NCBI GenBank assembly: GCA_934747335.1
Contig: CAKVGS010000001.1
Location: 1-64,000, forward strand
DNA length: 64,000 nucleotides
Direction of reading: 5' to 3'
DNA from: an uncultured Candidatus Melainabacteria bacterium
GTDB taxonomy: Bacteria; Cyanobacteriota; Vampirovibrionia; Gastranaerophilales; Gastranaerophilaceae
This document shows, in pieces, positions 42,338-50,769 of this stretch. The position numbers were made by a program, and so were the translations under genes. Positions within the stretch are counted from its first letter, which is position 1, and the number at the start of each line of letters is the position of its first letter. A model generated the notes under the pieces. It did no database searches, had not been told where the DNA came from, and saw nothing but the letters and a program-made list of their open reading frames with translations.

Positions 42338-43963
42338 CTAACAACTATATTGAATATCTAGCCTTCTCGAAATATGCTTATCAACTGTAATCAACGCATC
42401 TGAACGTCCGACAGGCAAAGTCGAGCATCCGACTGGTGCCATAAGCTTCTTAAGTTCAATATCAGTTGCCAAAATATAATTAACAAGGTTTTGTGCCACT
42501 TTATCAACATCCAGCCTTTTAACCAAGCATTCTTGTTGTGCCGCAATACCCGCAGGACAAAGTCCTGTGTTACAAGCGTTGCATTTGCCTGTGTCATTAC
42601 CGACACATCCTGCTATTTCCATAAGCATTCTGCCTGTAAACACACCGTTTGCACCAAGACAAATAAGTTTGAACGCGTCAGCTGCAAAGCTTCCAGTTTG
42701 CCCTAATCCGCCACCTGCAAACAATGGGATTTCGCCTTGTCTACCTTGATGAACCGCTGCTAAGTAGCAATCTCTGAGTTTTGATGTAATCGGATGTCCC
42801 GTGTGGTTTAGAGAAATCTCGTGCGCAGCACCTGTTCCTGCTGCTAAACCGTCAAGGAAAAAGCCGCCGACAATGTTATATGGGTCGCGAAGCAAGTTGT
42901 TATAAACAGAAACGCTCGTAACTGATGCTGCAACCTTAATCGCAACAGGCACTTTGAAGTTAAACGCAGCATTCATAGACAAAAACATTTTTTGAACACT
43001 TTCTTCTATCGAATACAACCCTTGATGCGTAGGTGGTGAAAGCAAATCTGCTTTTGGAACACCTCTGATTTCTTGAACATATTTTGCAACTTTGCTCGCA
43101 AGCAAAAGACCGCCATCACCGGGTTTAGCACCTTGACCGATTTTGATTAAAATACCGGCAGGGTCTTCTGTCATTTCAGGCAAAGACTTGATAATTCTGT
43201 TCCAACCGAAGTGACCTGACGCGATTTGCAAAATCATATATTTTACATATCGTGATTTTAAAAGCTTAGTCGGAATTCCGCCTTCTCCGGTACACATACG
43301 AATTGGAATTCCCATAACTTCATTTAAGTAAGCGGTTGCAATCGCCATCGCTTCCCACATACGCCAAGAAACTGCACCTATTGACATATCACCGAAAATT
43401 ATCGGATAAATCCATCTGTTAGGCGGAAGTGGAGCTGTTTCAATGATTTTTCCGTCTTTAACGTCGAAATTCAATTTATCGGCTTTCAAAACTCGCCCAA
43501 ACGGAGTTTTGAGTTCAAATGTGTGTCTTTGAGCGTCCAAAGACGGGTCGGTCATTTGTGAAATTCTGCCGATTTTGATTTTGTCTAATGTTCGACCTTC
43601 GGTATTTAAGTTTGAACGTCCGCCTTTTTTGAATGAGTCAGCTTTATTTGCTCTATAAGAAACTGAATATTTGTCGTCTTTGTTTCTAACCGCTTTTATT
43701 GCACCGTTTGGACAAACATTTGCGCACATGCCACAGCCGTGGCAATAATTATCCAAAGATACTCTTTGTTTAATTACCAAAACTTTTTCGGCTTTTGATT
43801 TTGCTAAAATCGAGTTTGTTTTTCTTGTTTCGACCGCAGGAGTAATTGCGTTAAAAGAACATGCCGCCGTACATTTTCCGCAGCCTATGCATTTTTCTTC
43901 GTCATACTCAATTATCCAAGGTAAGTCACTTTTATGAAGTTCGTTAATTTTTACTGCTGCCAT
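42338..43963 (-). CDS. glutamate synthase, FMN/synthase domain protein with ferredoxin domain (GltB2 type)
   Basis: The 541-residue protein is the central part of archaeal-type glutamate synthase. Two [4Fe-4S] motifs lie at the N-terminus: CIGCGKCTAAC (about 25-35) and CHGCGMCANVC (about 74-84). The FMN-binding barrel follows, with IKIGQGAKPGDGG, FAGGGLGQTG and the CxxCxxxxC-like KCNACNTGLCP 3Fe-4S region. It makes glutamate from 2-oxoglutarate and ammonia produced by the GATase partner (43951-45057), with which it overlaps by 13 nt. The GXGXG part (GltB3) is encoded separately at 59525. Confidence 0.9.
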   Translation of the reverse strand: MAAVKINELHKSDLPWIIEYDEEKCIGCGKCTAACSFNAITPAVETRKTNSILAKSKAEKVLVIKQRVSLDNYCHGCGMCANVCPNGAIKAVRNKDDKYSVSYRANKADSFKKGGRSNLNTEGRTLDKIKIGRISQMTDPSLDAQRHTFELKTPFGRVLKADKLNFDVKDGKIIETAPLPPNRWIYPIIFGDMSIGAVSWRMWEAMAIATAYLNEVMGIPIRMCTGEGGIPTKLLKSRYVKYMILQIASGHFGWNRIIKSLPEMTEDPAGILIKIGQGAKPGDGGLLLASKVAKYVQEIRGVPKADLLSPPTHQGLYSIEESVQKMFLSMNAAFNFKVPVAIKVAASVTSVSVYNNLLRDPYNIVGGFFLDGLAAGTGAAHEISLNHTGHPITSKLRDCYLAAVHQGRQGEIPLFAGGGLGQTGSFAADAFKLICLGANGVFTGRMLMEIAGCVGNDTGKCNACNTGLCPAGIAAQQECLVKRLDVDKVAQNLVNYILATDIELKKLMAPVGCSTLPVGRSDALITVDKHISRRLDIQYSC

Positions 43964-45057
43964 CTTTCCACCGTCAAATCATCTCTAACTATTATTGTTT
44001 CATGCTCGTTTGGATAAATATCTTCTGAAATATCCCTATTTGGCATTAAATCGTTTATTCCGACAACTTCTGATGTCATAATTACCGTATCTTTATCGCG
44101 TCCGATTACAACAGGGCGAAGCTTTTTGGAGTCACAAACACAAAGAAGTTCTTTGTTTGGAGTCACTGCAAGAAGCGTATTTGGACCATTAATTTCCAAA
44201 TGCGATAATGAAGCTTTTATTCTTAACAGAATCTCTTTGTCATTACGTTTAATTATTTCATCGTACCCTAAAGGTGTAATTGTGTGCTTAAAGTATTGTA
44301 GTGGCCAACCGAGAATTTTATTTATGTAATGCAAAGTGTACAAAAGACATTGTGAGTCGGATTCAAATCCCATATAACCTTTGTAAAGTTTTTGTTGATA
44401 ATATTTGTTTTTTTCGTAGAACGTATTTTCGCCGTTTACTAAACCTGTATAGCCTTCCAAGAAAAACGGATGGGCTGCATAGCGCACAATGTCGTAGTTA
44501 GTATTTTGTCTGCATTGTGCGGTAATTATGCTGGATGTTAAATCCTTATTGCCTTCCCACAAATCAAAATATGTTCCGATATCACGAGGACTGCCTATTT
44601 CTTTTAAAGTTAAAGTATCTGGCCAAAAAGAATAGATGTAGCCTGAATTGTCTTGTTCTAAGGCTTTTCTAAGTCTTATTGCAGTATCAATAAGTAACTC
44701 TTCTTTTTCTTCTTTCGTTGCGTGTTTATAGCTTTTAGGATATTGAACAACTTCAAATATATAATTTGGCATTGCTTCAATTTTCAAGCCTTTTTTGTTG
44801 TTAATATTCGGTGACCATTGCATAACTCGAGAAAAACCGATTTCACGCAGAATATCTTCTGCTAGTCTTGTGCCTTCAACGGTTGCGGCCATTGAAAGAA
44901 GCGGTAAATCTTTGTAGTTTTCAAATAGTCCGCCCATATCTTGCATAATGAATGCAAAACCAGAGTCGTCATGTCCTTCTTGTTGGCTTCTCATAAGCTT
45001 TAGTGCCAAAGAAGGGTGTAATTTCTTTTTCGATTTTATTGCGCCAATTCTACACAT
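43951..45057 (-). CDS. class II glutamine amidotransferase domain of glutamate synthase (GltB1 type)
   Basis: The 368-residue protein starts MCRIGAI, with Cys2 as the N-terminal nucleophile after Met removal, as in Ntn-type GATase II. SQQEGHDDSGFAF, ITAQCRQNTNYD and the FESDSQCLLYTL segment match the glutaminase domain of glutamate synthase. It releases ammonia from glutamine for the synthase domain encoded by the overlapping downstream gene. A CCCTTTAAA-like leader precedes it, without a clear ribosome binding site. Third component GltB3 is 14 kb away. Confidence 0.85.
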   Translation of the reverse strand: MCRIGAIKSKKKLHPSLALKLMRSQQEGHDDSGFAFIMQDMGGLFENYKDLPLLSMAATVEGTRLAEDILREIGFSRVMQWSPNINNKKGLKIEAMPNYIFEVVQYPKSYKHATKEEKEELLIDTAIRLRKALEQDNSGYIYSFWPDTLTLKEIGSPRDIGTYFDLWEGNKDLTSSIITAQCRQNTNYDIVRYAAHPFFLEGYTGLVNGENTFYEKNKYYQQKLYKGYMGFESDSQCLLYTLHYINKILGWPLQYFKHTITPLGYDEIIKRNDKEILLRIKASLSHLEINGPNTLLAVTPNKELLCVCDSKKLRPVVIGRDKDTVIMTSEVVGINDLMPNRDISEDIYPNEHETIIVRDDLTVERWQQ

Positions 45058-45132
45058 TTAATTTTAGAATCCCCTTTAAATATATAATTAAAATTTTACC
45101 GTTTTTTTTAATCAGCGTCAAGCGTGTACGAG

Positions 45133-45161
45133 TTGTAATTCTCTTAAAAATATGATATTAT
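45133..45161 (+). promoter_or_regulatory. promoter of the PilZ gene
   Basis: TTGTAA (45133-45138), 17 nt, TATTAT (45156-45161). Confidence 0.6.
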
Positions 45162-45194
45162 TTAATAAGGTAAATAGTAAGAGAGTTCAGATTT

Positions 45195-45836
45195 ATGCAA
45201 CACAATATTCTTAGAGATTCAAACGTAACTAAAATTTATTTAATATATGTAGATAATGGTGCAAGAAAGAAAATTAACGTTAAATTGCGTTTTATGGATG
45301 CGAATGAATGCTATTTTGCAGCTCCTACGCCGTTGAATTTTAAGAAACCAAAAAGAAAAATTGCAGCAGAATTAAAAGTTTATACAACTGATGGTGTTTA
45401 TCAATCACAAGTTGTGTTGTTGGACTCTAATATGTCATTAAGTGAAGTTATGTACGAAGTGTCAATTCCAAGCAAATGGGATTTTGTTCAACTTCGTTCA
45501 AGTTCTAGAAAAGAAGTTGAATTGCCTGTAAAAATCGCGTTTAATGACGGATTTGTTATTGAAACTAAAACCTATGATTTATCTTTGGGTGGTATTTCAT
45601 TTGTTTCAAAAAAATCATTCTCAAGTATTTATAAAAAAATATCAGGCGTGCTAACACTAGAATTGCCTAAGAACACAATAATTAACTTTCCTGAGGGTAG
45701 CATGACTGTTGAGACAAAATTTGTTAGAGAAGCTTCTCTCGGAGAGTTTGGAGAATTTTTATACAGCTTTAAATTTTGTGGTGTAAAGCCTGAAGACGCA
45801 GAAATTTTAAAGAATTTCTTACTACGTTTTGATTAA
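45195..45836 (+). CDS. PilZ-domain c-di-GMP receptor-like protein
   Basis: The 213-residue cytosolic protein has a YcgR-like N-terminal beta domain (about 1-95) and a PilZ domain (about 98-212). The c-di-GMP motifs are intact: RSSSR (Arg101 to Arg105) for RxxxR and DLSLGG (128-133) for D/NxSxxG. It therefore probably binds c-di-GMP and regulates surface behaviour. A flagellum is not in view, but type IV pilus genes are (38928-41250, 49098), so pili may be the target. AGAGAG lies upstream of ATG. Confidence 0.85.
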   Translation: MQHNILRDSNVTKIYLIYVDNGARKKINVKLRFMDANECYFAAPTPLNFKKPKRKIAAELKVYTTDGVYQSQVVLLDSNMSLSEVMYEVSIPSKWDFVQLRSSSRKEVELPVKIAFNDGFVIETKTYDLSLGGISFVSKKSFSSIYKKISGVLTLELPKNTIINFPEGSMTVETKFVREASLGEFGEFLYSFKFCGVKPEDAEILKNFLLRFD

Positions 45837-45893
45837 TTTGACTTTATTAAAATTTGAACTAATAATATTATATACACAGGCGAAGGTATTTAG

Positions 45894-46145
45894 ATGAAAT
45901 TAGTAAACAGACTTAAAGTTTTTGAACAAAAGTATGTATTTTTGAGATGGGCAACAGGAGCAGAATACGGAAAAGTTACTTATGTTGGCGAGGATTATAT
46001 TGAATTCAATATTATAGATATTGATACAATGGAGTATCGTGAAACTACAATAATCAATTCCAGCTTGATTTTGGAAGCTATTTTTGGCGGACCTGATATT
46101 TCAAGAATTGTTGCGGAAATATCTTCAATGCTTCCTGATTCGTAG
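45894..46145 (+). CDS. unknown 83-residue protein
   Basis: The small acidic protein (start MKLVNRLKVF) has short beta-strand-like segments (YVFLRWATG, GKVTYVGEDYIEFNII) reminiscent of an Lsm- or SH3-like barrel, with a helical end. No family is recognised. It follows the PilZ gene by 57 nt on the same strand and could share its transcript. GGCGAAGG precedes the ATG weakly. The class V repeat follows. Confidence 0.6.
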   Translation: MKLVNRLKVFEQKYVFLRWATGAEYGKVTYVGEDYIEFNIIDIDTMEYRETTIINSSLILEAIFGGPDISRIVAEISSMLPDS

Positions 46146-46151
46146 TTTTTT

Positions 46152-46270
46152 GTTGGGCTGAAAGCCCAACTTACAAGTAAAATAGAATATGGACAATGGA
46201 AAATTATTTAAATAATTTTTAATTGTCAGATTTTGCTTTTGGGTTGGTCGGTTGGGCATACCTGCCCAAC
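46152..46270. repeat. class V repeat with two hairpins
   Basis: TTGTTGGGCTGAAAGCCCAAC hairpin, AAATTATTTAAATAATTTT palindrome and a GTTGGGC...GCCCAAC hairpin (46251-46269). It shares the first two elements with 35926-35997. Confidence 0.7.
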
Positions 46271-46313
46271 GAAAAATAATAATTTTATGCTACAATAACT
46301 TCAAGGAGTTTAT

Positions 46314-46574
46314 ATGCGCATTCAAAAAATAACAACCCAACAACCACAATTCAAAGCTGTAAATCAAAAGTACATGGCTTGGGCAAAAGAGGATTATAGT
46401 TTAGAAAAAAATGTATCAACAGAATGGTTAAGCAGATTAAGATATGATGTATTTTTATTTAAGAAAATATCTAAGCAAGATGCCATAGATACAATTAATG
46501 CCGTAAAAAAGTTCATGAACAAAACTGACGAAGGTATTGAAGCTACATTAAAATATTTTAAACGTTCTAATTAA
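46314..46574 (+). CDS. unknown 86-residue protein with FKA-type N-terminus
   Basis: The protein begins MRIQKITTQQPQ followed by FKA (13-15), close to the FKG tail seen in other unknown proteins of this window. The rest is charged and helical, with a lysine-rich end (KYFKRSN). AAGGAG lies seven bases before ATG. It converges with the gene at 46567, overlapping by 8 nt. Function is unknown. Confidence 0.6.
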   Translation: MRIQKITTQQPQFKAVNQKYMAWAKEDYSLEKNVSTEWLSRLRYDVFLFKKISKQDAIDTINAVKKFMNKTDEGIEATLKYFKRSN

Positions 46575-47415
46575 TTGCATTATTTGTTAAAGCACCAATT
46601 AAAGCACCTGCGCTGATACCTACTAGAGAACCTGTTGGCCCAAGATGTTGTGCGCCAATTGCACCTAAAACTCCTGTTGCAACTGTTGTTGTTCCCAATG
46701 TCAAAGCTGATTTTCCTGCCTCTTCAAAGAAATTCTTACCATTTGAAACTTCATGAGCAACATGTACAGCTTCAATGCTACCAAGAGCTATTGTTCCAAG
46801 TTTTGTTGTTCGTGTCAATGCTCTTGCTGTTATATCTTTAAAAGGGTTATTTGTTTTAAATTTTTTTGCTAAAACATAATTTTTATTGTTTAAATCTGAA
46901 TCTATTTCTTCAATACTTGTTTCAATTTTATCAGTTTCTATATTCAACTTCTTTTTTACCCATTCCTCGAACTTTGTGTCCCACAAACATTTGTCCTGTT
47001 CTATTAACCAACCTGCAAGTTTCGGATTTGGACAATCTTCAGACAATGGGTTTAAATATTTATGCAAAATTGTTCCACGGAAAAATGAAAACGGATGTTG
47101 TGCTTTCTTGTTATCATAACCCGAATGGAACGAAACAGGTTTTGGAAAACCGTTTTTAATTTGTTTATACGCACTCATCACATCATTGATTTCTTCGGGA
47201 CCATTCATAATCGCAAGTGTTGCAATACCTGTTGCAGGCAAATAATCTTTTTGCTCTAATTTGTCAGGCAAACTGTTAATCTTTCCATAGAAAGGAACTG
47301 CTTCAAGCGCGGCATCGCTTGATTTGCCTTGCACAGCCATGCGCATGTTCTGATAATCATTATATATTTCAGGGTACTTGTTGACCTGATTTTGATAAAG
47401 TATAGGATTTATCAC
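46567..47415 (-). CDS. lineage-specific protein with hydrophobic C-terminus
   Basis: The product has 282 residues when read from GTG 47415, which has AGG eight bases upstream; a TTG upstream at 47466 lies inside the promoter. It is mostly helical and charged. Residues about 225-282 hold two or three Gly/Ala-rich hydrophobic segments (TTTVATGVLGAIGAQ, GSLVGISAGALIGALT), similar in style to the glycine zipper of the 2410 protein. No signal peptide. One of the six shared promoter motifs stands directly upstream. Function unknown. Confidence 0.65.
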   Translation of the reverse strand: MINPILYQNQVNKYPEIYNDYQNMRMAVQGKSSDAALEAVPFYGKINSLPDKLEQKDYLPATGIATLAIMNGPEEINDVMSAYKQIKNGFPKPVSFHSGYDNKKAQHPFSFFRGTILHKYLNPLSEDCPNPKLAGWLIEQDKCLWDTKFEEWVKKKLNIETDKIETSIEEIDSDLNNKNYVLAKKFKTNNPFKDITARALTRTTKLGTIALGSIEAVHVAHEVSNGKNFFEEAGKSALTLGTTTVATGVLGAIGAQHLGPTGSLVGISAGALIGALTNNAIN

Positions 47416-47443
47416 ACCAATTACCTGTATTATCACTTCACAT

Positions 47444-47475
47444 ATATATAAAGTATTTTTGTGCAATAAAATTGA
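47444..47475 (-). promoter_or_regulatory. shared promoter motif, copy C
   Basis: TCAA (47475-47472; GCAA in the other copies), 18 nt, CTTTATA (47453-47447) and TATAT. The GTG start follows about 30 nt downstream. Confidence 0.5.
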
Positions 47476-47526
47476 CTAAATATTAAGAGTTTGTAACGAA
47501 CATATCTTTATACTATAATAAATTCG

Positions 47527-49050
47527 ATGGTTACAAAAACAATAACAGCCGCATCGGCGGGTATAAATTCTTTTCGTGTGGAAGTTGAAGTAGATGTTGC
47601 AAATTCTGTTCCTAACATTAGTATTGTAGGTTTACCCGATAATGCGGTATCAGAAGCGCGTGAACGTGTGCATTCGGCAATAAAAAATTCGGGCTACTCC
47701 TTTCCGTTGGGTCGGGTTATTGTAAATTTGGCCCCTGCGGATATTAGAAAGGAAGGCACAAATTTTGACCTTCCGATTGCGATTGGTATCTTAAAAGAAC
47801 AGGGAATTGATATTAAGGATGACTTGAATACAGGATTTATAGGCGAACTTTCTTTGGATGGTTCTTTGAGAAAAATTAATGGTGTTTTACCGCTTGTGAG
47901 CGGATTAAAAGATTCAGGTGTTACAACGGTTTTTGTTCCATCGGAAAATGCAAAAGAAGCCGCGCTTGTGCAGGGTGTAAGAGTATATGGCGCAAAACAC
48001 CTTGGCGATATCGTCAATCATTATTTGGACACCCCGATAGCTGAAACAAAAGTTGATATAAATGAATACTTGGAGTCTAATGCTCAAACTGATTTTACAT
48101 TTGATTTTAAAGATGTAAAAGGTCAACAGAAGGCTAAAAAAGCGTTGGAAATTGCGGCTGCCGGCGGACATAATATCCTTATGACAGGTTCTCCGGGCTC
48201 AGGAAAAACGCTTATGGCAAAATGTTTTGCATCAATTTTGCCGCCATTAGAGCTGGAAGAAGCGTTGGAACTTACAAAAATTTATAGTATATGCGGGCTT
48301 GTCGAGCAGGATAAACCTTTGGTTACAAATCGACCATTCAGGGCTGTCCATCATACGGCTTCGCCTAACGGTATTATTGGTGGAGGTTCAAATCCAAAGC
48401 CCGGAGAAATTACGCTTGCGCATAGAGGCGTTTTGTTTTTGGATGAGATGGTTGAATTCCCAAGGCAAGTGCTGGAGGTGTTAAGACAGCCTTTAGAAGA
48501 TGGTGAAATTGTTATCTCAAGAGCCAAAAATTCTATTAAGTATCCTGCAAAATTTATGCTTGTCGGTGCGATGAACCCTTGTCCTTGCGGTTTTTTAGGT
48601 GATAGAGAAAAACCATGCACTTGTTCTGATTTTCAGATAAAAAGATATCAATCCAAGCTTTCAGGTCCACTTTTGGATAGAATAGATTTGGTCGTAAGTG
48701 TGCCAAGATTAACGACAGAGGAGCTTGTTAATACTCAAACAACTTCCGAACCATCATCTGAAATCAGAAAACGAGTTGTGAGAGCAAGAAAAATTCAAGC
48801 TGAAAGATATAAAAACGAAAATATTTTAACGAATTCAGAATTGAGCGCAAAACAGATTAAACAATTCTGCCAATTGGATAAAATTTCATCAGAGTTTTTG
48901 AAAGAGGCTGCTCAAAAGTATATGCTTTCAGGTCGAAAATTCAATAGAATTTTAAAAATGGCAAGGACGATTGCGGATTTAGAAGCAAAAGAAAATATTG
49001 AGTTAAAACATCTGACATTGGCTTTGCAATATCGAGTTGATATGAGTTAA
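47527..49050 (+). CDS. comM: YifB/ComM-family Mg-chelatase-like AAA ATPase
   Basis: The 507-residue protein has a Lon-protease-like N-terminal domain (INSFRVEVEVDVANSVPNISIVGLPDNAVSEARERV) and a Mg-chelatase-like AAA domain with GSPGSGKT (about 219-226), FLDEMVEF (about 306-313), GAMNPCPCGFLGD and CTC context, as in YifB. ComM is a branch-migration helicase that helps integrate imported DNA during natural transformation. With type IV pilus parts nearby, competence is plausible. The start has no clear ribosome binding site. Confidence 0.9.
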   Translation: MVTKTITAASAGINSFRVEVEVDVANSVPNISIVGLPDNAVSEARERVHSAIKNSGYSFPLGRVIVNLAPADIRKEGTNFDLPIAIGILKEQGIDIKDDLNTGFIGELSLDGSLRKINGVLPLVSGLKDSGVTTVFVPSENAKEAALVQGVRVYGAKHLGDIVNHYLDTPIAETKVDINEYLESNAQTDFTFDFKDVKGQQKAKKALEIAAAGGHNILMTGSPGSGKTLMAKCFASILPPLELEEALELTKIYSICGLVEQDKPLVTNRPFRAVHHTASPNGIIGGGSNPKPGEITLAHRGVLFLDEMVEFPRQVLEVLRQPLEDGEIVISRAKNSIKYPAKFMLVGAMNPCPCGFLGDREKPCTCSDFQIKRYQSKLSGPLLDRIDLVVSVPRLTTEELVNTQTTSEPSSEIRKRVVRARKIQAERYKNENILTNSELSAKQIKQFCQLDKISSEFLKEAAQKYMLSGRKFNRILKMARTIADLEAKENIELKHLTLALQYRVDMS

Positions 49051-49097
49051 AAAATTTGTTAAAATGAGAAAGTAACTATAATTAGAGAGGGTTTAAT

Positions 49098-49805
49098 ATG
49101 AAAAAAGCGTTTACTCTGGCAGAAGTTTTGATTACCATCACAATATTGGGTGTGATTGCTGCCATAACTTTGCCTGTTATTTTATCAGATATTAACAAAA
49201 ATACTTGGGCAAATTCTTATAAAACAAATATCAATGTGCTAAACGCAGGATTTAAGCAAATGATGGCTCAAGAAGATGTTGAAGATTTGAGAGATACAAC
49301 GCTTTGGTCAGATTTCGTAACAGAAGACATTACAACTAAAAATGACGATATTACAAGAGAATTGAGAAAATATTTTAAAGTAGACAAGGTTGATGAAAAT
49401 TGGCCTGATACAATATATACATTATCTAATACTGAGTATGAAAATAATTCTGTTAGATTTTATCTTCCAAATACAGCTACTTTGAATATCAAATTTATGA
49501 ATGACAGAACTTTTAGAAGATGTACTGAAGACCAATTGTTCTGCCATCCGGTAGCAGAAATTTTATTGGATGTTAATGGGGATAAAAGACCTAATATCAT
49601 TGGTAAAGATATCTATTCACTAGTGCTTGGTGAAGATGGTGTTTTATATCCGAACGGCAGTGAAGCAACTAATAAATACGACCCTGAAACTTATCCTTTG
49701 TGGGATACAGAAGCAGGTTGCCAAGGCAAAGACCCAAAAGGTGATGGTCTATCTTGTGCCGCAAGGGTTGTAGATGAAGGTTTCAAAATAAATTATACTA
49801 ACTAA
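49098..49805 (+). CDS. type IV pilin-like protein
   Basis: The 235-residue protein has a type III signal: MKKAFTLAEVLITITILGVI, a short positive leader, Phe after the cleavage site, Glu at position 5 of the mature form and a hydrophobic helix (about 5-27). The mature part is rich in Asp/Asn/Thr and ends with two cysteines (CQGKDPKGDGLSC) that may form a loop disulfide. It could be a major or minor pilin, or a type II pseudopilin. GAGAGGG lies upstream of ATG. A terminator follows. PilD peptidase is not in the window. Confidence 0.8.
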   Translation: MKKAFTLAEVLITITILGVIAAITLPVILSDINKNTWANSYKTNINVLNAGFKQMMAQEDVEDLRDTTLWSDFVTEDITTKNDDITRELRKYFKVDKVDENWPDTIYTLSNTEYENNSVRFYLPNTATLNIKFMNDRTFRRCTEDQLFCHPVAEILLDVNGDKRPNIIGKDIYSLVLGEDGVLYPNGSEATNKYDPETYPLWDTEAGCQGKDPKGDGLSCAARVVDEGFKINYTN

Positions 49806-49811
49806 AAAATG

Positions 49812-49841
49812 AAAGAGCTTTTTTTAAAAGCTCTTTTTTTA
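49812..49841 (+). terminator. terminator after the pilin-like gene
   Basis: AAAGAGCTTTT pairs with AAAAGCTCTTT, followed by T and ATT. Confidence 0.8.
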
Positions 49842-49923
49842 TTATTAATATAGCTTATTGAAAACTTTTTAGCAATTGTAAACTTTATTTAAAATTCCCC
49901 TCTTAGATATTCACAAATATGGC

Positions 49924-50763
49924 TTGAATGTGTATGATAGATATATGATAAATTTAGAGGATTTATATTCGGAAGTTCCGCCGACTAAATTAAGAAATAT
50001 AAATGAAAAATTCCGTCCGGCGCAGACTTCACCCTTTTGGTTGTGGGTAGCAGATAGGTTTTTTTATGGTATGTTGGAAAACAGATTTTACGCTTTCCGT
50101 TTTAAAGGTGCTGAAAACTTTTACAAAAAAGACCCTGATACTCCAATCATAATGTTTGCTCCACATAGCAACTGGTGGGACGGTATTGTAGGATATAATA
50201 TTTGTAACAGAATTTTCAAAAAAGAAATTCGTTTGATGGTAGAGGAGCTTAATCGTTTCCCACTTCTAAGGCGTGGCGGAGCGTATAATGTTAATAAGAA
50301 ATCTGCTCAAGCTTCAATGGAGGCTTTAAAATATTCGGTTGAAGTATTGGGAAATTTAAATAATATTCTTTATATCTTTCCTCAAGGTATTATTAAGCCG
50401 CCAAACTTTAGACCAATAGAATTTCAATCAGGTTTAACATATATTGCAGAAAAAGCCGCTAAAAAATATGGCAAAGTTGCTCTTATGCCGATTGCTGTAA
50501 ATTATATGTTCTTGCGTGACAATCGTCCTGAAGTTCTAGTAGAAATGGGAGAAATCATTGAATTAAACAGTGATAAGCCTAATAGAAAAGAATATACGGA
50601 ATTTTTAGCACACAAATTGCAAGACTTATGTGACAAACAATTTTATGATATAAGTCAAGGGCATTTTAAAGGCTACGATACTCTGTTCCAACGTAAATTA
50701 AAATGGTACAGAAGAATTGAACAGCGACTTAAGAAAATTGAGGTTAAAGGTTCAGGAGTTTAG
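49924..50763 (+). CDS. PlsC-like acyltransferase
   Basis: The 279-residue protein belongs to the LPLAT/PlsC family: HSNWWD (catalytic H-x4-D, about 81-86), YIFPQGIIKPP (about 151-161, substrate region) and a LMPIAVNYMF strand. Such enzymes acylate lysophosphatidic acid or related lipids at the inner membrane. The start is unclear: TTG 49924 or ATG 49945, neither with a good ribosome binding site. It converges with the AarF-like gene six bases after its stop. Confidence 0.8.
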   Translation: MNVYDRYMINLEDLYSEVPPTKLRNINEKFRPAQTSPFWLWVADRFFYGMLENRFYAFRFKGAENFYKKDPDTPIIMFAPHSNWWDGIVGYNICNRIFKKEIRLMVEELNRFPLLRRGGAYNVNKKSAQASMEALKYSVEVLGNLNNILYIFPQGIIKPPNFRPIEFQSGLTYIAEKAAKKYGKVALMPIAVNYMFLRDNRPEVLVEMGEIIELNSDKPNRKEYTEFLAHKLQDLCDKQFYDISQGHFKGYDTLFQRKLKWYRRIEQRLKKIEVKGSGV

Positions 50764-50769
50764 AATCTT